Source: Hypericum androsaemum
Lineage: Eukaryota > Streptophyta > Magnoliopsida > Malpighiales > Hypericaceae
Reading direction: 5' to 3'
Length of the DNA stretch: 64,000 nt
NCBI GenBank assembly: GCA_963995505.1
Contig: OZ023189.1
Coordinates: forward strand, 14,531,495-14,595,494
Part shown: positions 34,082 to 45,660 of the stretch, piece after piece
Numbering within the stretch: the stretch's first letter is position 1
Layout: each line of letters begins with the position of its first letter
Translations under genes and position numbers: made by a program
The notes under the pieces: generated by a model
The model's database searches: none
What the model was told of the DNA's origin: nothing
The model's input: the letters and a program-made list of their open reading frames with translations, nothing else

Positions 34082-37000
34082 TCAGAAATTGGCTGTCCAG
34101 TTGAGATGGCCCAGTTGAGGCTGCTGATATGCACCAACTTGTGCCTGAGCAGCGGTCGGGGCGACTCCAACGTTACCCCCCATCACTGCACCCAAATGAT
34201 GCGGATTCACCATTGCAGAAGCCTGGGGGGCAGGATACAAGCCTGAGAATTGCATGTGAGAAGATTGTGCAGCAGCATTGAATGAAGCATGGCCGGTGTG
34301 AGACTGCAAATAAGCAGCATGAGGCGTTTGTGCAGGCATGTTGTAGTATGTAGAAGACTGTAACCCCGGAATATCCCTCGGGTTTTGCACCCAAATTTCA
34401 GATGTCTCAGCCTGTCACATCAAAGAACAAACTCATATCATATTTACACCGTATACAAAGGAAGACAGTAACATGGTTTCTGTCGACCGTCACAGCAGAG
34501 GACACGAAAAGAATATGAGCAAATAGACGCAAATATCTGATCATGCATCACAAGGTAGCAAAAACATGGTCAAAAAGCTAAAAATTACCTCTCGGAAGAG
34601 AGAGAAGGCAGATAACGAAGAATAACTTGGTCAAAAGAAATTCATATTTCTGAGTAAACATGATAAGCCTCTGGGGGATGTAAATCAATTTTACTTGCAA
34701 GAGATTTTGTGGCAAATTACCTGTGGGTTAGGAACATAAAGGCTTCCATCTTTATACTTGATTCGAGATGAATCCTCAAGACCAGTTCCATTTCCAACTA
34801 CACCAGGGCCATTGATTGCATAGCCAGTTGGACTTGAAAAGTTCCCATAGCCAGTGGGACTGCCACCAGGGACTGGCTTAAACTGCTGGATTCCATACTT
34901 GAGGCCATTTGCACTGACATGGGAACTACCTCCGGGCATCAGCAAATAATTGTTGCCATTTGACGGATGTGGATACCCAGGGTTGCTGGAATAACCAGGC
35001 ATCGGCATTTGGGGGACATACATAGGCGAAATAAACTGACGATATTGCATCAGATTAGGATAATGTGAGACATGAACTTGCGGATACATCTGAGCCATTG
35101 CTAGTTGTTGCTGCTGTTGTACCATTGATATCGTTGAAGCAGGATTATTGCTGGCTGGGTGAGGGTTTACGGCCTGCATACAATAGAAAAGCAAGAGAGC
35201 TTGTGTCAACATTTAAAGCAGAATACCTTTTCAGCTCATAACATCCACAAAGCATGTCATTGAAATAACATATCACCACTAAGCTTGAACAACCTAGGGA
35301 ACAATTCCACAAGATCAAAAGAATATTTACAGCGGTCAAGATGAGGGATCAAAACAGATGACGATTCAGCAAATACGACAAACAAAAGAAAAAAGGGAAT
35401 TGAAGTTGACCTCTGGTGGAGATGGCAGACCCTGGCCACGTATGGTTCCATCCATGACAGGTCTGAAGTATGGTATGTCATAGCCAGCCTGTGGATCGTA
35501 CGCCTGCTTTACAGTCAGCCATCAAAATGCACACGTGAAAACATGCATGACAAAATCAAAACATCTCATGTAGTATAAACGTACATCCTCCAATAGCACA
35601 AGCAAACCCTGTTTGTAAGTAACGTAATTTTGTATGCAATACATTACTGATCAGGAACTTACCGAAAAGTTCTGCAACTCTGGCGAATCTTGCTGTTGGT
35701 GTGATTCTGAACGATCATAGAAAAGACCGTTGTCTTGAACCAAACCAATGTCTGTATAATTGTCTAAATTGGGAGGATTGGATGACTTATCAGGCACTTG
35801 ATTATCGGACACCACAGGAGAATCAGATTCAGAATTCATTACTTGATCATCCAACATCTCCACCTGCTTGCTGGCAGATGTGTCATCACTGGAAGCATCA
35901 AGAGGAGATGCTGACGAACTGCAAGCAGAATAATATATTGGCAAGGGATCAGAAAAGATAACAGTTCTCGTGCAATACACAGTCCAAGAATTAGCAGTCC
36001 ACAAGCACCAGCACGAATGCCTATATGCATCTGGTTGCAGTCAGAGAGAGAGACATTCATGCAGATGGAGACTTGAACAATAAGGAAGCTCTTATGTATG
36101 GGCCAGAAAAACTGCAAAGTGCTATGTCAATTAATGACAAAAAACTTCGGAATCCATCTGAAACAATAAAGCATCATTTGTTGACTCCTAACTGATCACG
36201 TAATCAAATCTAAAGTCAATTCTTATGACAAAACAGGTGGGACACAAGCTTTTTTTTTCAACAGCCAACAGGCATCACCCACATCCTCTTACTATCTGTT
36301 CAACATTCACATGGATCAAGGAATATCCTAGTTAAAACATTGGGAGAATCAATACCGCTTTACAAGCTATACATGACAAATTTTCTATAATATTGACGCA
36401 AAATGCACAGATTCAACAAACCTTGGAACAGATTCATCATTTGGTTCTTCTATATCTCCAGCAACTTGGAATCCAGAAGCAACGCTTCTGGAAGCATCAA
36501 CTTGCATGCCAAAGCTGCCGAAGGTCAGCTTCACTTTATCAGTCTCTGGTACTCGAATATGCTGAGCTATAATGACGTTCTGATTCTCATATATGTCAAC
36601 TCGTGAAAGTTTATCCTGCAAATCAACCCCAGCCGGATCCAAGTCCTTCGAATTATAGGCAGATGCAGAAGTAGTTTTCGGCATAGTCCCAATGACTCCA
36701 AAACTAGTGGCAATTGACTTCTGGCTGGATTTTGGCTTCCACTCCTTATTGTGCAGAGAAGCTGCAAGCAAACATACACTTCTAGTTCATTCAACTAAAG
36801 AATAACCATGTCACGTGTTGGAGGACTCAAAAAATGATGAATGCCAGAGCCTACAAGGTCTAAGAAAACTTTGTACATGTAAGTTACTTCGAAGTGGATA
36901 AACAACATGAGAAAGAATTACTTTGAAAACTTTGCACATGCAAGTTACTTTATGCAGAAGTCACCAAAATCGACAACCGTAACAAAGAATCCAAGAGAAA

Positions 37001-38863
37001 ATAGGATTACTAACAAGAAAGACAGAATACTATTTTTTACCTTTCTGATGACCCACAACTTGATACGGCTTCCCACTATGTTGACGGGTTACAAATGGTC
37101 TGTTGACATAACTACTCTCATTCGCGCCTGTTTGACCAGCTTCATCGGACTTCGCAACTGTGAAAGGTCTAACTGATTCTGTTAAAGAGTGATCCCTTCC
37201 TGACACCGAACCAGATAAAGAATTGGGAGATGTAGAAGAATCCTTCCTGCCACTTTCAGAAGACTGCCTACGACCGCCTACGACCCCAACATCACGCTTG
37301 ATGGCTCCAACAGCAGCAGATGGCCGAGAATCCGGAGATGGTACATGAACTGGGTCAGTTGAAGAGGAATACACCCCAACAACAGAGTTGCTTGATGACA
37401 GTGTAGCGGAATATTGTTTAGAGCTACTGGGTCTAACATTTTGCACCCTTGAAGCAGCGTTTGGAATTACAGTTCTCCTTCCATCTATTCGAGTTTTCCT
37501 CTCGGCTACACCTAAGTGAGTGTTCTTGGTCAGTCTAGGCTGAACATCATTTGGCACCCTCGAAGTTTGGGAGTAGCTTTTTGCACCAGGCAGCTTTGAT
37601 ATTCCGGATGTTTCTGCAGAACTGGGTAGTTGAAAAGGATGTATGCCAAAGCAATGTAAGGTCTTCAAATTTAGTCCCCATAAACAGAAGAAAAAATTAA
37701 AATCGAGTAAAAAATAAACAATAAACTATCCCAATCCCAATCCCATAAAAAGGAAAAGAAAACACCATGTTTTCAAAGTGAACCGCAATGTATATAGATT
37801 AGAATGTACATGGAGAAAAGGAACATACCCCTTTTCAAAAGCACCTGGTGCACCTGGTCCACTTGGTGATAAAGCAGAATTTGGATCCTTGCTGCTGCTT
37901 TGGGTAAGTCTATTGTCCCTGACAACTCGAAACTCCCTGCTCATTCCTCCATTTCCAGGTAAAGCGGTTCGAGTATAGTCCCCACCATGCTTGACACTAC
38001 GATCACTCACGGTTCGAACTTCCCTTCCCTGACTAAAGTTTTCTGAATCCACTGAATTGCTGTAACCGAGACTCTGAGGCTATAAGCACATCAGGGTGAA
38101 GTGTCAGATTATGAAAACAAACATGAGAAACAGCTCAATATTTTGAAACACTGAGTAGGACATTCGAGGCAAGAATTTCTGAAAGAGAAACTATCGCACC
38201 TCCTTCTTCCTGTTTCTTCTTTTCACTTCATGGAATGGATCTAAAAAAGCACAAACAAAACGATGCAGGTGAACAATGGAATAAACAATCACCTACGTAT
38301 AGCAAAGATGCTTCTTTCAAAACAAAGAGGACTGCATTGAACTAGCCAATGCCGACTACCCGCACAAAGCACAACTTGCCTTCTCCAACTAAGAGAAGCA
38401 GGAGTAAGGTGAACTCAAGTACTTTGTCTCGAAAACATTAGGATTGTTGTCCAAGAGCCGAGCATGTGCCTATCCAAAGCAATTTATCATCGAATTCGAA
38501 TAACGAACCAACTTACGTCCTCAAATTTCGCACAGACGATACGATACACTCAACAAACTGAGAAAACCTAATTGGAAATGCCCAAAACCCTAAACAGTGG
38601 GAAAAGTCGGCACCTTGGTTGAGCAATTTCTGGGTGGTCTCATTGGGGTCCATGTTGTTCTCCTTGAGCACCAAGTAAACTTCAGTATCCGAAAAATCAT
38701 TCCCGACGATCTCCTTAATCGATTGTATCATCTTCCTCACCTTCGCCGATACCGTGTGGGCCCCAGAACTACTCCCGTTTTCGTTACCCTTACTCGCAGC
38801 GGCCGAAGTAGTGGAGGTGGTGCCCGCCACGGCGGAGGAGGTTGTACCAACGGCAGAGACCAT
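34082..38863 (-). CDS. GIP1L: GBF-interacting protein 1-like (DUF1296)
   Basis: Nine coding exons read on the minus strand: 38614-38863, 38200-38240, 37829-38079, 37041-37621, 36422-36761, 35663-35918, 35411-35503, 34721-35173, 34082-34411. All junctions are GT-AG and the 2595-nt CDS stays in frame, giving 864 residues. The GIP1_N domain (about residues 37-97) includes KVRKMIQSIKEIVGN, MDPNETTQKLLNQDPFHEV and KRRNRKKE, assembled across the 41-nt second exon, which supports the splicing. A long Ser-rich region follows, then NVIIAQHIRVPETD with LTFGSFG, AYDPQAGYDIPYFRP, and a Pro/Gln/Tyr-rich tail. GIP1 in Arabidopsis assists DNA binding by G-box bZIP factors; a nuclear role here is inferred. 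By position it matches At3g13990. Confidence 0.92.
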
Positions 38864-39110
38864 CTCCAGTGCAAGTACGATCGGGTCGGGTCTCCGATTC
38901 GACTTGTGTTCGTTGACCAGGAGGGGAGAGAGAGCGATTAGAGGCTTCTAAGTTAGGGTTAGGGTTAGAGATCGCGGAGGTTGGGGGAGGAAGAAGAGGG
39001 AAAGAGGAAAAATTAAAGGAGGGAGGGAGGGAGGGAAGGAGGGAGTGGTTTGGAGGGGGAGAAGAGGGTTGAAACGTTTTGACCATTGACTCTCGCTCCG
39101 GAAATGGCAG
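38864..39110 (-). promoter_or_regulatory. 5' leader/promoter of GIP1-like gene with telo-box repeats
   Basis: On the minus strand, CTAACCCTAACCCTAAC (38968-38952) is a tandem telo-box motif 90-105 bp before the ATG, and a (CCCTC)n tract reads across 39020-39045. Telo-boxes are common near transcription starts of plant housekeeping genes. The exact start is not determinable. Confidence 0.5.
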
Positions 39111-39111
39111 A

Positions 39112-39415
39112 AATATCCATACCTGAGGGTCCGACCCTACTCTTACCCTACGGATCTAGGGTATGTTGAGTTTGACTGGGTGTAGGGTAGAGTATGGGTA
39201 TGGGTCCATGTTTAGAGGTAGGTATGAATCCATAGCTAGACCCTGTGGGTCGGACCCAGTAGACTCTGTAGACGCTGGATCTCCAGGAGGGTAGGGTATG
39301 AATCTAACAATAAAAAATTTGTAGGGTCGAGGGTAGGGTATGAGTCCATCCAGGGTATGGGTAGGGTCCTATCAATACCCTACCCTACCCATTGCCATCC
39401 CTATCCCGAACGAAC
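39112..39415. repeat. Degenerate GGGTAGGGTATGG-type repeat, possible hAT remnant
   Basis: Many imperfect copies of GGGTAGGGTATGGGTC and its complement. On the minus strand the right edge reads AGGGATGGCAATGGGTAGGG, which resembles the terminus of some plant hAT elements. No matching left terminus or 8-bp duplication was found. Confidence 0.4.
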
Positions 39416-39453
39416 CGATTAATTAAAGTTGGATTCGGTATGATTTTTTTTTT

Positions 39454-40568
39454 TTGAAAAATTACTCTCAAGTCTCTTGGATTTGTTTAAATATATTCAA
39501 AAGTCTTTCCTGTTTGTAAAATACACGCCGACATTTCTTGTGTTTGATTTTATTATACTTTCGAGTTTTTCGATAAATTTTTTTCTTTTTTTGTCATTGA
39601 AATGACAAAAATACCCTTAAAACAAAAATGGCTGACATGATTTCTTCTTCTACCTTCTTTCTCTCTTTCCGCATTCTCAATTCCATAAGGTTCTTCCCCT
39701 AATTAAAAAAAATAAAAATCCCAATTCAATTTTCAGGCAACCGTGCCCTTCCTTTAGAATCAAATTCAATTTTTCCCAAATTGAAATCCAGGTCGTAACA
39801 TTACGTCTTTAGATCCAGGCACTACCTTGGTCGATTCCTACGAACACCGATGGTGGGTCCTTCAATTGTGGCCGATTTCTAGTAGTGGGTCCGTCAATCT
39901 CTCTCTCTACTTTCCCTTCCCTTTCAATTTCTTGCAGGCAGAAGCTTTCACTAATCCAATATGGTCTCATGCTTCTAGCGGCGGCATCGTCATCACCGCC
40001 CCGTCGTTCAATTGGCCCACGGCTTAATCGCACCATGTTCAATTGGTCCACGAATTCGAGAAGGACCTGGATCTCGCCGTTGTGGTCATACATGCCGTGG
40101 CATCGCACCACGTTCAATTGGTCCACTTCACGGAGATGAGAGGTGGAAGACGACGCCAAGAAAGTCGACACTAGGCTTCGGAGATGAGGAATTTAGGGAT
40201 TCATCGTCAGGATCGAGAGCAATCTTTCTGTGGGCGGTGGCGATGGGTTTTGTATGTGTGTTCCTTGTAGGACTCGCCGGCGACGAGAGGGAGATTGCTG
40301 TAGCCGGTGGCAATGACTTGAATGTTTAGTGGCTCTTTTGATCGGAAGTTCGCCAGAGGAAGAAGAGGAGGAGATGATATCAGCGGGTTTTTTATTTTTT
40401 GTTTTAAGGATATTTTGGTTATTTTATTTACAAAAATGGAAAAAAGAGAGCTTGGGATCGAAAAGTATAATAAAATCAAATACGAGGGATATCGGCGTGT
40501 ATTTTGTAAATAGAAGAAATTTTTGAATATATTTAAACAAAATCGAAGGACTTGAGAATAATTTTAAC
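39454..40568. mobile_element. Pack-MULE carrying a MAPKK fragment
   Basis: The left end (AAAATTACTCTCAAGTC, TTTGTTTAAATATATTCAAA) pairs with the reverse complement of the right end (AAAATTATTCTCAAGTCC, TTTTGTTTAAATATATTCAA), and the inverted similarity runs about 180 bp inward to AAAATACCCTTAA/TTAAGGATATTTTGG. Ends align with GGGAAAATTAC of the 61815 element. The left edge abuts a T-run, so no target duplication can be read. The interior is GC-richer and holds gene-derived sequence. It lies between the GIP1-like promoter and the BRX-like 3' end. Confidence 0.75.
40046..40138 (-). pseudogene. Captured MKK4/5-type MAP kinase kinase fragment
   Basis: The minus strand encodes [19 protein letters not shown] then [10 protein letters not shown] within a 120-codon frame (39809-40171). 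This matches the stretch of plant MKK4/MKK5 kinases from the alpha-C helix to the hinge (pattern HPNVVKCH, a Met-Tyr/Phe-Asp loop, [11 protein letters not shown]). Only about 30 residues are kinase-like: the Gly-rich loop, catalytic HRD and DFG are absent, so it has no kinase activity. VDQLN recurs on either side of the match, suggesting a short internal duplication. Confidence 0.8.
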
Positions 40569-41479
40569 TAATTGGGTTGGGATGGATTTTAGCCTGATTT
40601 GGGGCTCCTGGTTTGGTTTTTGGTTGTTTACCGGTCACTTAGACAATGACACAACAGGAAATGTAATTATCCGACACAGAAAGAAATGAAAAAACATATA
40701 ATTGTTGAAGTATAAGTAGGGAAAGTTTTGTTTTGCTTAATTTCGAGAAATACCAAATTAATTAGTTTAAATGGAACTACGAGTAACAAAAAAAATATAG
40801 ATTCAAGAAACTAATAGGAATACATGTCTATATAACTACCACGCCTTTTGAACGAAAGGTGATGAGGAATATTATCGTATCTTATTTTAAAGTAAATTAT
40901 TTCTTAACATTTAAAAGGATCTTATTTAATTAGTGTTTAAATGGAGTGTTCAATTTCTATGAGAGATTCGTAACGTACGAAAGAATATTGTCAAAATTTA
41001 CAATTACGTATTAAGAGCGATACTCCATGAGAAAGATGTTGGATTAGCAAGATTTGAATTGGAATAATTAATCTAGCCATCACCCACAAATGGCTAAAGT
41101 CGATTACCTCTAATTAGCCACTATTTATGTCCTTGGCACCAAATACCAAATGTTAAAAATTCGATAGAAATAATTTTACCACCATTTAAGATACTTGAAA
41201 AAAGAAGTTTACATGACACATCCAAGAAGTAAAACCATAATAAGCTCATAAACTACATGTTAATAGCACAATTAACATTGTAAATCACTGGCCTGGCCAC
41301 CCTTCTAGTTTCTACACCAATTCGCCTAGTCTCAGAATGTGTAAGTATTAGCTGCACAATATCCAAAGGGCTTAGCCACTGTAAATGTGGTACTGAGGCA
41401 CATAAAATGCTGGTAGCTATACTGGTTAGAATTGGTTGATACATTATCCGAGTAACGTTCTTCTCGTCGTCCTGCAGCA
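40569..41479. other. Spacer 3' of the BRX-like gene
   Basis: AT-rich with no gene. The 3' UTR of the minus-strand BRX-like gene should lie just below 41480. Confidence 0.6.
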
Positions 41480-44400
41480 TCATAAGTATTGTTCTTGTAT
41501 CCGGGATCGATTCGCTTCCCACCATACCCTCGCATTCGTTTCCCCGAACTTCTCTCGACTGCATCAGACGCGTGATAGAGGCGGGTTAAACAAGGACACA
41601 ATGAACAGATTCTTTAAAAAGCTGTTAATGATCACAAACACTGACCTGAATCTGACTCGTCTTAGCTCGCGAGTACCGTCTGGTAGTGCCCTGATGGTGA
41701 TGTAGACTCCTGGTTCATCTTGTTCTACCCATTCAGTGTCCATGTCACTGGCATTACTGATGGAGAGCTCCCCCGAATGTTCGGCTTCTCTTGACAAGCT
41801 AGTCCTTGCAGAGCCATCTATCGATGATGTCTCGGTTTTAGCACCACTGATGCTGGAGAGCTTGGGTGTAGAAGCGAGCGCGGATGAGTCGTGATGTTGC
41901 CGTGAATGCATTGGGTGGTGATCGAGCGAGTCTGACGAGGAATAGCCTATTCCTGTTGGAAGGTGGAAGTTACGGGGGCGTTCTTTCCCTAGCGGAGGAG
42001 TAACAGGACTGTCCTTCACCGATTCGGGCTGAGACGTTGGAATAGAAACATCAGCAGTGGTTCCACTTGCCAAAGGAAATTTAGTGCACAATGCATATGA
42101 AATAAGAAAAAATGGCAATGCATCCACATAGACCTCATCAGTGGTAGTATTTGCACCATTAAAAATGCAAACAGTTCTGAGCACATATGAAGAATGCAAT
42201 CTAGGACCAAAGACTGCTCACTGTCAACATGGTGCAAATAGCAATGTCCAACCCAGTCGTAAAAGAATTACATCTCCGAATGACGTGCTGAAAACGTCAC
42301 AACTCTGTTTATTCGAGTGAAGCAGCACATACTTTTGATAACTACAATCACGCGAGTACTATTACTTCGAGCAAAGCAGCACATACATTGATCAATTACA
42401 GTCATGCCAATGCCAACAACATTAAAATCTTGCAAGTTCTTCTTAGCTTGCTTTTCCATCCAGAAAATGTCCCTCGAGAAACTTGAAAAGGAAATCAAGA
42501 GAACCAGAATATCTAACCTCATCTTCTGATCTTGGTGGCGTCTGAAAAGGAACAGCTTGGTGGTTCAATTGGCGGACGTTGTACAACTCCATGACTCTAT
42601 CATAGTTCACCGACCACCACCTTTGAGCTTGCCATTTGTTGAACATTTCACGACTGACAAAGATATCGGAATATTCATTAGAAGAGTTGAAACCTTTGTA
42701 GTGAATCACAGACCAGAGGTTGAGCCAACACAAAAACTAGAAGCACTTTCAAGCAGGATGTCACGCGAGTAACCATGAAAGCAGAGAGACCAACCCGGGA
42801 AAGAAAATCTATCCATTGGCGACAACATAACACATTACTATCCAAAACCACCAGCTTAGATTTTAAATGCCACGGATGATAGCTGTTGCAGAATCATCAC
42901 CTTGTTTCTCATAAAGGCTCATCCATAAGCTGTCACGTAAGGTAAAGGGACGCTATAGAGCAAATTTGTTTCTTCAGAAAACAAAAAACTAGAATTTTAT
43001 CTGATTTGTTTCCTAGCTTACCATCAAAATCACTTTTAGTACCACGATAAACCCCCCTCGTAAGTACTTCAGAAGAATATAATTCTCAAGAGTACAATGC
43101 TTAACCAATAGCAGCGAAGTTTCCGGATTTTATTCAGTCACCAATCTATATCACTGAACAAACTACGCAGAATAACTCAATGTTGGTATCAAATGATATA
43201 ATAGGCATGGCAATTTCTGGCAATGTCAAATGTTTATTGTTCTAGATGGTGTTAATGCAGAGATCTCCATAACTCGCTGGTCAAAACAGTGCAAAAGAAT
43301 GACAAGCATGGAAATCATTTTGAAATAAGCACCATTCGGGAGGACAATGTAGTATATCTTTTAAGTGTTGCCACTCTAATATGATCAAAATCTTAACAAA
43401 AAAAGTGGAAGCACGTATTTCCACTTTTTGCAGGCAATACTTTAGTGAGCCTTAAGGCCTTAAAGAGTGAGAGCAAAGCTCGTATGTCAGCCCTTCATCG
43501 CAACCATGATCGAGAAGTCTCAACCGGAAAGCATATAAATTTCCCAAAATCTTTCTCTTTCCATTTTCTCTCCTCTCTTTCTGGTGGGCCTCTTTAAAAT
43601 ATGAACAAAGGAAACATCCACCATTCAGCACTTTGGTCCACTAAAGTACAAAAGCAAGGTGACCAACAATTAGTTGCTTTATATCCATTGCAACCTTCTT
43701 ATGTATACTTCAACCAGTCTGCAGAGTACGTGTTAGCAAAGCTAATTATATTCTTAGTTGCAAATCGATTTGCACCAGTCAAACTCCGGACCCACATCAA
43801 CAGTATCGGAATATTTTGGTCTCAACATAGTTGTTCATATGAACACTACCATGCATTGGTGAAATGAAGACTCCACAGAACTTCCAATTGAAGTGCAGCA
43901 TGTGAAGTAAAAAAGATCAGTCCCCAGTGTTTGATTTAACAGAACAAAAGCAGTAACAAGACAAGATTCCCCAAGTTATTACGTTACATTCAAATACCCT
44001 CCACAACGATCATGGATAATGCCAGGAACACTTTTGTTAAGCAATATCCACAGTCCTAATATATGCACAAGGACGAACCACCATGAGAACCCATGCCAGC
44101 TCAAAACTAGTGCTATTGTACGAAGGCTCACATGAGATGGTTAAATACTTTTCTCCAGAAAATGACAAGTAGTAAATTCACATCGCCAAATGCAGCACTA
44201 AAAGAAGGTTGATGGATTCTCACCATCAATTCTGGAAGAGGTCATAGCACAAAGGAATAAAGACAATCTATGGATGGCCCAGATTTTGGTCCCCACTTGA
44301 TACAAAGTACCAGTGATCACAACAACAAAAAATAAAGATCTCAGCCACAATAGCTAGAAAGGATTTAAAGGACGAGGATAATCCCAAGGTAGCCAAAAAC

Positions 44401-45411
44401 TGCAGTAACAACCTTGACAGCGGAAAGCGACTGATCACATGCAAACAAATCAGAATCTTCTCAAACAAGTGAACGAAAAAGTGCAGCATTCGTACCTGAA
44501 ACGAATCTTTTTAAGATCGTTCCCGCCCTCTTGCAACGAAACAAAGGTGATGAGCACACCAGGCTCCACATGTGCAACCCACTCCTTGGGCTCATCTTCC
44601 TCCATGAACACCACGGACTCTGTCCGACCACTCTGTGATGCAGGCGTGCCTTCACCACTAGATAGCCCGCGCAGCCTAGCCTCCATCTCTTTCCCCCACA
44701 CTCTAGGTGTTGAATTCGAACTACCCGTTCTTTTGTACGAGTAATGGAACCTGGCCGAGTCCGATGCCGCATCAGAATCAGCATACTTCCTGTTGTTATG
44801 ATTATTGCTGGATGACCCTGAACACGGCTTGCAGTTCTTGTATGCTCCTGATGCCTTTATTGCAATGTCCTTAATCTGTAAATCCAAAACCCATTAAGAG
44901 GAAGCCAATTACACTTCCAAACAAACACCAACTCAAACTATCACACAAACCACTTTCTGCTGATCTCATTTCAACCACTGACGAATCGAACCGAAGCTAA
45001 TTGTAAATCACACACAAACAAGTCCTTTTTTTCCCCAATGTGCTCAATTCCACTACATCCCAATGCAGTAGGAACCAAAACAGCAAGAAACGATCTTGAA
45101 CTCTCCCTTCCATTTTTAGAAATCCACTGAACCAACCCACAAGAACAGATTTTCATCATTAAACTAACATGGGTACTGAGCCATTATAGATCCAAACAGG
45201 ACCCGAATTCAAAAAAGACATCAACTTTAAGCTTCGCACGTGCTCTTATTACCTGGGCAGTGAGAGCTTTAATGGCCTGTTTAGTCCTTGGAGTCTCCAA
45301 CTCCAAAGAACCACTCTCTTCCTCTTCTTCTTCCTCCTCTCTAATGTTCTTCCCATTGTTAACAGATCCATTACCGTTCCCCTGCTTCGAGCAAGCTATA
45401 CAAGTCAACAT
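41480..45411 (-). CDS. BRXL2: BREVIS RADIX-like protein
   Basis: Five coding exons on the minus strand: 45253-45411, 44496-44875, 42518-42653, 41646-42028, 41480-41558; GT-AG junctions, 1137 nt, 378 residues. The N-terminus MLTCIAC matches the palmitoylation motif that anchors BRX proteins to the plasma membrane. KASGAYKNCKPCSGSS and YADSDAASDS follow. Two BRX domains are complete: about residues 147-206 (EPKEWVAHVEPGVLITFV, FNKWQAQRWWSVNYDRVMEL) and 324-378 (EWVEQDEPGVYITIRALP, REKFGETNARVWWEANRSR). Both split at an IRF-S/VRF-S junction in the same AG|T phase. BRX proteins tune auxin transport with PAX/D6PK kinases and growth; function here is by family. The BRXL2 assignment rests partly on the neighbouring CID4 gene. 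The second intron is 1842 bp. Confidence 0.92.
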
Positions 45412-45578
45412 AATTCCCCGGCCAATTCTTGATGAAACCGAGGAGAATACGAGGAACCCAGATCAGGAGGCAACCGTCACTTCAAGCCAGCTTTATGTCT
45501 GAACCGAAACGTGTCAGCCAAGTTCTGGTAATGCAAATTTGCAGTCTTTTTCTTTTCCTTGTAATGGAATAGAACAGA

Positions 45579-45614
<36 letters not shown>

Positions 45615-45660
45615 CAGAGAGGTGACCGTTAGGGGAGGGATCGGGGCATGGTTTATGGCG
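45412..45660 (-). promoter_or_regulatory. 5' leader of the BRX-like gene with GA/CT microsatellite
   Basis: A (GA)n tract broken by two CAGA units lies at 45575-45622 and reads (CT)n on the coding strand, about 165-210 bp before the ATG. Such CT tracts are frequent in plant 5' UTRs and core promoters. No firm TATA box is seen. Confidence 0.45.

Noticed and set aside
39454..39462. Nine-bp target duplication for the MAPKK-carrying element
   Set aside because: The left flank is a T-run and the right flank is AACTAATTG-like; no convincing duplication could be matched.
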